10,548 bases of DNA from an uncultured Xanthobacteraceae bacterium. GTDB taxonomy: Bacteria; Pseudomonadota; Alphaproteobacteria; Rhizobiales; Xanthobacteraceae. The stretch is from assembly GCA_955652925.1 (NCBI GenBank), contig CATPCO010000130.1, positions 1 through 10,548 on the forward strand, read 5' to 3'. This document shows positions 5,511 through 10,548 of the stretch, piece by piece. The notes under the pieces are model-generated. The model worked only from the letters and a program-made list of their open reading frames with translations, did no database searches and was not told the DNA's origin. A program made the position numbers and the translations under genes. How positions within the stretch are numbered: the stretch's first letter is position 1; each line of letters opens with the position of its first letter.

Positions 5511-8500
5511 GTGAATATCGCACCAGACATCAAATTGGAGGCCAAGCTCGAAGCCGACGAGCTGTGGTTCAAGGACGCGATCATCTATCAGCTTCACGTC
5601 AAGGCGTTTGCTGACAGTAACAATGACGGCATCGGCGATTTTGCAGGCCTGACCGAGAAGCTCGATTATCTGCAGGACCTCGGCGTCACTGCACTGTGGC
5701 TGTTGCCGTTCTATCCGTCGCCCGGCCGCGACGATGGCTATGACATTTCTGATTACCGCCACATCAACCCTGATTTCGGCACGATGCAGGATTTTCGGCG
5801 TTTCATGCAGGAGGCCCGGCGTAGAAACGTGAGGGTCATCACCGAGCTCGTCATCAACCACACCTCCGATCAACATCCATGGTTCAGGCGCTCCCGCCGG
5901 AGCAAGCCGGATTCCGACGCCCGCAACTGGTACGTCTGGAGCGACAACGACCAGCGTTACGCAGGGACCCGGATCATTTTCAACGACACCGAAAAATCAA
6001 ACTGGACCTGGGACCCCGAGGCAAAAGCGTACTACTGGCATCGGTTCTTCTCCCATCAGCCGGATCTCAACTACGACAATCCGCGAGTACTGCTCGCGAT
6101 GAACCAGGTCATGCGGCGCTGGCTCGATATCGGCGTGGACGGGTTTCGCTTGGATGCAATTCCCTACCTTTGCGAGCGCGAGGGAACAAACAACGAGAAC
6201 CTGCCGGAAACCCACGCGGTGATCAAAAAGATACGCGCCGAGCTCGAAGCCTATGCGCCGGGTAAGGTGCTTCTGGCCGAAGCCAATCAGTGGCCGGAGG
6301 ATGTCAGCGCCTATTTCGGCGACGGCGATGAGTGCCATATGGCCTATCATTTTCCGCTTATGCCGCGCATCTACATGGCGATCGCCCAGGAGGACCGGTT
6401 TCCCATCACCGACATCCTGCGACAGACCCCCGACATCCCCGGCAACTGCCAGTGGGCTCTCTTCCTGCGCAACCACGACGAACTCACGCTCGAAATGGTG
6501 ACGGATGTGGAGCGCGATTACCTCTGGTCGACGTATGCCACCGATCCCCGCGCCCGGATCAATCTTGGAATCCGGCGGCGGCTGGCGCCGTTGATGGACA
6601 ACGACCGCCGCAAGATCGAGCTCATGAATTCGTTGCTGATGTCGTTTCCCGGCACGCCGATCCTCTATTATGGGGATGAGATCGGGATGGGAGACAACAT
6701 TTATCTGGGCGACCGCAACGGGGTGCGCACGCCTATGCAGTGGACGCCCGACCGCAACGGCGGTTTCTCGCGCTGCGATCCCGCGCGTCTCTACCTGCCC
6801 ATGATCATGGATCCGGTATATGGCTACGAATCCGTCAATGTCGAAGCACAATCGCGCAGTCTTGCGTCTTTGTTGAGCTGGACCAAACGGCTGATCGCGG
6901 TGCGCAAGTCCAGCAAGCTGTTCGGCCGGGGGTCGTTGAGCTTCATTCGACCGGCGAACCGCGCAGTGCTGGTCTATGTGCGCCAGTACCAGAATGAAGT
7001 CTTGCTCTGCGTCGCCAACCTGTCCCGTTCCGCCCAGGCCGCCGAGATCGACCTCTCACCTTGGCGCGGCCGTGTACCGCTTGAGATGCTTGGCAGAACG
7101 AATTTCCCGCGCATCGGCGAGACACCGTATCTCATAACGCTCGGCCCTTATGGCTTCTACTGGTTTGTTTTGTGCGAACCGTCCGGAACAAACACCGCGG
7201 CCACGACCAAGCCTCCTGAATTCGAAACGCTTGTCGTTACCGCTGGTTGGCGATCGCTGCTGCAAGGCCGTTCGAGATCAGTTCTCGAACGCGACGTGCT
7301 TCCGGCCTACCTGGCTGGCCGCCGCTGGTTCGCCGAACGAGGAAACCTGTCGATCGCGACGCGCGTTCTTGGAAGTATCCCGCTGGGCGCGCCGGAGGGT
7401 GAGCTCGGGTTGGCGCTGGTCGAGGCGCAAGGCCGGCAAGAACCCGCAACTTACCTCTTGCCGATCACGATCCAGTGGACGCGCTTTGACCGCTTGCGCC
7501 AAGAGCCAAATGTCCTTGCCGCCGTGCGCAAGGGTGCGCGGCAAGGCACATTGCTCGATGCAGCGGCCGATCCGGGTTTCATTGCGATGGTGCTCAACAA
7601 CCTGCGTACCAGCCAGTCACTCGAGGCCGATCATCGCCGCCTTGAGTTTGTCCCATCACCCGGATTTGCGGCCGCCGCTCCATCAGCTTCCGAGAACGTC
7701 CGCGCTATCGATACCGAGCAATCGAATACGACCGTGGTCGTGGACAACCAGTACGTCCTGAAGCTGTTTCGCCGCGTCGAGGCCGGCATCAATCCCGAAA
7801 TCGAGGTCGGCCGTTTCCTGACCGAAACGGTGCAGTTTTCCCATGCCCCGGCGCTACTTGGCGCAATTGAATTGGACGAAAGCGGAGCGCGCAGCACGGT
7901 TGCCGTCGTACATCAATTCATCGAGAACCAGGGCGATTCCTGGACCGTTACGAATGCCTACCTCGATCGCTTCGTCGAGGAGCAGCGCCTGCTGACGGTC
8001 GAGACCGCCGGACAGAGCGACGAGCAGGCCGCTTATCTGCACCGCACCCAGCAGATCGGCCAGCGTGTCGCAGAGCTTCAGCGCGTGCTCGCGAGTCGCG
8101 ATGACGTGGTGGAATTCGCGCCGGAGCCGATCACCGAGCGGGACGTGACGCTTTGGCGGGATGATCTCCTCGACCGCGCCAATCGCACACTTGACCATCT
8201 GGAGCGCCGCCGAGCCGATCTAACCGAGAACGATCGCAGCCTGGTCGAAAAAATTCTGGCCCGCCGGCCTTCGCTGTCGGCCTTGGTATGCGAGTTGCTG
8301 CCCGACAACGTGCAAGCCATGAAGATCCGCCATCACGGCGACTTCCATCTCGGCCAGATGTTGATCGCCAAGGACGATGTTTTCATCATTGACTTTGAAG
8401 GCGAGCCGCAGCGCAGCCTCGAAGAGCGCCGTCGCAAAGCGCCTGCGGCCCGTGACGTCGCCGGCCTCATTCGCTCCATCGACTATTCTGCAACAGTGGC

Positions 8501-8795
8501 GCTCGAGCGCGCGATCAAGTCGGCGCCCGACGAGCAAGCCAAAATTGCGCGCGCGCTCGACGGATGGCGTGACGCTTCGGTCGCCGCCTTCCTCGCCAGC
8601 TATCGAAATTGGTTGAACGACCCGCGGCTTTGGCCCCCCTCACCACAAGATGCTGACCGGCTGCTCGACTTCTTCCTTCTGGAGAAGGCCTTCTATGAAG
8701 TCGAATACGAGCTGGCGCATCGGCCGGATTGGCTGCGGGTGCCTCTGGCTGGCACCTGGCGCATTCTTTCGCGATCGGAGCGCATGCCGCCATGA
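5511..8795 (+). CDS. treS: Trehalose synthase fused to maltokinase (TreS-Pep2)
   Basis: This 1094-residue bifunctional enzyme supplies GlgE. Residues 1 to about 550 are trehalose synthase (maltose alpha-D-glucosyltransferase, GH13), which interconverts trehalose and maltose. It shows WFKDAIIYQLHVKAFADSNN near the start, nucleophile D215 in DGFRLDAIPYL, acid/base E257 in LLAEANQWPEDV, and D323 in FLRNHDELTLE. Residues from about 575 to the end are an aminoglycoside-phosphotransferase-like maltokinase that makes maltose 1-phosphate with ATP. It begins near LPAYLAGRRWFAERG, and its catalytic loop HHGDFHLGQ carries D944; the metal-binding D961 lies in IIDFEGEP, followed by RRRKAPAARDVAGLIRS. The two halves are separate genes in mycobacteria, where TreS and Pep2 form a complex, but the fusion is common elsewhere. 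The start is a GTG 6 bases after the glgE stop with only a weak GAG before it, suggesting coupled translation. The end overlaps glgB as ATGA. Confidence 0.96.
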   Translation: MNIAPDIKLEAKLEADELWFKDAIIYQLHVKAFADSNNDGIGDFAGLTEKLDYLQDLGVTALWLLPFYPSPGRDDGYDISDYRHINPDFGTMQDFRRFMQEARRRNVRVITELVINHTSDQHPWFRRSRRSKPDSDARNWYVWSDNDQRYAGTRIIFNDTEKSNWTWDPEAKAYYWHRFFSHQPDLNYDNPRVLLAMNQVMRRWLDIGVDGFRLDAIPYLCEREGTNNENLPETHAVIKKIRAELEAYAPGKVLLAEANQWPEDVSAYFGDGDECHMAYHFPLMPRIYMAIAQEDRFPITDILRQTPDIPGNCQWALFLRNHDELTLEMVTDVERDYLWSTYATDPRARINLGIRRRLAPLMDNDRRKIELMNSLLMSFPGTPILYYGDEIGMGDNIYLGDRNGVRTPMQWTPDRNGGFSRCDPARLYLPMIMDPVYGYESVNVEAQSRSLASLLSWTKRLIAVRKSSKLFGRGSLSFIRPANRAVLVYVRQYQNEVLLCVANLSRSAQAAEIDLSPWRGRVPLEMLGRTNFPRIGETPYLITLGPYGFYWFVLCEPSGTNTAATTKPPEFETLVVTAGWRSLLQGRSRSVLERDVLPAYLAGRRWFAERGNLSIATRVLGSIPLGAPEGELGLALVEAQGRQEPATYLLPITIQWTRFDRLRQEPNVLAAVRKGARQGTLLDAAADPGFIAMVLNNLRTSQSLEADHRRLEFVPSPGFAAAAPSASENVRAIDTEQSNTTVVVDNQYVLKLFRRVEAGINPEIEVGRFLTETVQFSHAPALLGAIELDESGARSTVAVVHQFIENQGDSWTVTNAYLDRFVEEQRLLTVETAGQSDEQAAYLHRTQQIGQRVAELQRVLASRDDVVEFAPEPITERDVTLWRDDLLDRANRTLDHLERRRADLTENDRSLVEKILARRPSLSALVCELLPDNVQAMKIRHHGDFHLGQMLIAKDDVFIIDFEGEPQRSLEERRRKAPAARDVAGLIRSIDYSATVALERAIKSAPDEQAKIARALDGWRDASVAAFLASYRNWLNDPRLWPPSPQDADRLLDFFLLEKAFYEVEYELAHRPDWLRVPLAGTWRILSRSERMPP

Positions 8796-10548
8796 GCTCG
8801 CTCACGTCCGAAGCCTATGCCGTCATTGAAGGCCGTCATTCCGATCCGTTTCGCTATCTCGGCCCGCATGTGGAAGGTGACGTACCGCTGGTCCGCGTTT
8901 TCCTCCCGGACGCTGAGGACGTCGCCGTCGTCGATGACCAGGGCCACACCAGCGATCTTCAGCGCATTCACGATGCGGGACTGTTCGAAGGCCGGCTTGC
9001 AAATGGCGCGCGACGTTATCGCGTCCGCGTGCGCTACGGCGAACGTCAGCTGGAGCTGGAAGATGCATATCGTTTCCCCCCGATCCTCTCCGAGTTCGAC
9101 CTCTATCTGCTCGGCGAGGGCAGCCACATGCATCTTTACGAGAAGCTCGGGGCGCATCTAATGGTGGTCGACGGCGTTTCAGGTGTTGCGTTTGCAGTGT
9201 TTGCGCCGTCTGCGAAACGCGTGAGCGTTGTTGGCGATTTCAATTTGTGGGACGGCCGGCGCCATGCCATGCGGGTGCGCGGAAAGGGTTTCTGGGAAAT
9301 TTTCGTTCCCGGGGTCCAGCCGGGCGACAAATACAAATACGAGATTATAGGGTCTGACGGCCGTATGCTGCCGTTGAAGTCGGATCCCCTTGCATTCACC
9401 GCCGAGCTGCGCCCGAAGACGGCCTCCATCGTGGTTGATCTCGCCGCCGTCAAGCGCCCGCAATCTCTGCCGGCGGGTAGCAATGCGCTGGGCTCCCCCA
9501 TATCGATCTACGAAGTGCATTTGGGATCCTGGCGGCGAGCACCGCGCGAAGGGGGGCGCTGGCTGAGTTACCGTGAGCTCGCCGAAACGCTGCCTCGTTA
9601 TGCGGCCGACATGGGCTTCACCCATGTCGAGTTCCTGCCGGTCGCCGAGCATCCGTTCGACGGATCGTGGGGATATCAGCCGACCGGACTGTTTGCACCG
9701 ACCAGCCGGTTCGGCGGTCCCGCCGACTTTGCAGCTCTGGTCGAAGCCTGCCATGTCGCGGGCTTGGGGGTGATTCTCGATTGGGTCCCCGGCCACTTCC
9801 CCGATGATCCTCACGGACTAAGCCAGTTCGACGGCACCGCTCTTTACGAGCACCAGAATCCGCAGCAGGGCCGCCATGTCGATTGGAATACGCTCGTGTA
9901 CAACTACGGGAGGACCGAAGTCGCCAACTTCCTGCTCGCGAGCGCCCTGTTCTGGCTCGACCACTACAGCATTGACGGGTTGCGCGTGGATGCGGTGGCT
10001 TCCATGCTTTATCTCGATTACAGCCGTCCCGAGGGAGGCTGGATCCCGAACAAATATGGCGGGCGGGAGAACCTGGACGCGATCAGTCTTATTCGGCGGT
10101 TCAACACCGAAGTGTTTTCACGTTTTCCCAATGCCACCACGGCGGCAGAAGAGTCGACCGCCTGGCCCATGGTGTCGCGGCCGGTCGATTGGGGAGGCCT
10201 CGGCTTCGGATACAAGTGGAACATGGGCTGGATGCACGACACGCTCGAATACATCAGCAAGGATCCGATTCATCGCAAGCATCATCACGGGCAAATTCTG
10301 TTCGGTTTGCACTACGCCTTTTTCGAGAATTTCATTCTGCCCCTCTCGCATGACGAGGTCGTGCACGGGAAACGATCCATTCTTGGCCGCATGCCCGGAG
10401 ACGAGTGGCAGCGTTTTGCCAATCTGCGCGCCTACTACGGCTTCATGTATGGCCATCCCGGCAAGAAGCTCCTGTTTATGGGTAACGAATTCGGTCAGCA
10501 AAACGAGTGGCAGCATGATCACTCTTTGGATTGGCATTTGCTTGACCA
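8792..10548 (+). CDS. glgB: 1,4-alpha-glucan branching enzyme, GH13, 3' truncated by the window
   Basis: GlgB cuts alpha-1,4-glucan chains and re-attaches them through alpha-1,6 bonds, which branches the polymer made by GlgE. The ATG overlaps the treS stop (ATGA), with GGAG 11 bases upstream. The frame stays open to the window edge for 585 complete residues. An N1 domain covers roughly residues 10-105, with DPFRYLGPH near its start. A CBM48 domain follows at roughly 120-205, with VAFAVFAPSAKRVSVVGDFN. The GH13 barrel then shows Y295 in GSWGYQPTG, DWVPGHFP near 330, nucleophile D400 in LRVDAVASML, acid/base E453 in AEESTAWP, and D521 in LSHDEVVHGK. These residues lie a constant five positions before their E. 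coli counterparts, so the enzyme is of ordinary size and about 140 C-terminal residues are missing to the right. It is the third gene of the glgE operon. Confidence 0.97.
   Translation, partial: MSSLTSEAYAVIEGRHSDPFRYLGPHVEGDVPLVRVFLPDAEDVAVVDDQGHTSDLQRIHDAGLFEGRLANGARRYRVRVRYGERQLELEDAYRFPPILSEFDLYLLGEGSHMHLYEKLGAHLMVVDGVSGVAFAVFAPSAKRVSVVGDFNLWDGRRHAMRVRGKGFWEIFVPGVQPGDKYKYEIIGSDGRMLPLKSDPLAFTAELRPKTASIVVDLAAVKRPQSLPAGSNALGSPISIYEVHLGSWRRAPREGGRWLSYRELAETLPRYAADMGFTHVEFLPVAEHPFDGSWGYQPTGLFAPTSRFGGPADFAALVEACHVAGLGVILDWVPGHFPDDPHGLSQFDGTALYEHQNPQQGRHVDWNTLVYNYGRTEVANFLLASALFWLDHYSIDGLRVDAVASMLYLDYSRPEGGWIPNKYGGRENLDAISLIRRFNTEVFSRFPNATTAAEESTAWPMVSRPVDWGGLGFGYKWNMGWMHDTLEYISKDPIHRKHHHGQILFGLHYAFFENFILPLSHDEVVHGKRSILGRMPGDEWQRFANLRAYYGFMYGHPGKKLLFMGNEFGQQNEWQHDHSLDWHLLD

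Noticed and set aside
5370..5876. Minus-strand open frame of 168 codons across the glgE-treS junction
   Set aside because: It overlaps two well-supported conserved coding regions and resembles no family I know.
5997..6851. Minus-strand open frame of 284 codons inside treS
   Set aside because: It lies antisense to the highly conserved catalytic part of TreS, has no recognisable motif, and is explained by high GC content producing long shadow frames.
9179..9814. Minus-strand open frame of 211 codons inside glgB
   Set aside because: The plus-strand frame encodes the CBM48 domain and barrel of GlgB without interruption; the antisense frame has low-complexity arginine-rich content and no start signal.

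Overview
The window looks like a stretch of alphaproteobacterial chromosome, most likely Rhizobiales and Bradyrhizobium-like. The reasons are the high GC content, a tripartite-tricarboxylate (Bug/TctC) binding protein, a small protein beginning MCDYSL of a type I associate with rhizobia, and a GlgE-pathway cluster with a fused TreS-maltokinase. The organism assignment is inference, because no taxonomic marker gene is present.

Layout. Bases 2-802 (+) hold the C-terminal four fifths of a Bug-family periplasmic binding protein, cut by the window edge. A strong hairpin at 819-844 separates it from the convergent gene at 860-1255 (-), an uncharacterised 131-residue protein. Upstream of that gene on the same strand, after a 126-base gap, lies malQ (1382-3385, -), a 4-alpha-glucanotransferase. 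A short divergent region then leads to a rightward operon: glgE (3429-5504), treS fused to maltokinase (5511-8795) and glgB (8792 to the window end, truncated).

How the genes work together. The operon encodes the GlgE route from trehalose to branched alpha-glucan. TreS isomerises trehalose to maltose, the fused maltokinase domain makes maltose 1-phosphate, GlgE transfers maltosyl units onto alpha-1,4-glucan chains, and GlgB adds alpha-1,6 branches. MalQ would rearrange short maltooligosaccharides. All catalytic residues I could locate are present in all four enzymes.

Regulation. The malQ-glgE divergent region contains an inverted repeat, GGAACC-N15-GGTTCC (3452-3478). Read in either direction it fits the alphaproteobacterial general-stress sigma factor (EcfG) promoter pattern GGAAC-N16/17-CGTT, with one mismatch in the -10 element. 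A third near match, TGAAC-N16-CGTT, sits at a good distance upstream of the MCDYSL gene. This suggests, but does not prove, that the cluster and the small protein belong to the general stress regulon. It would also mean that the true glgE start is downstream of the longest possible frame. I see no mobile element, CRISPR array, tRNA or rRNA. The pathway itself is known; the regulatory architecture and the small protein are the parts worth a second look.
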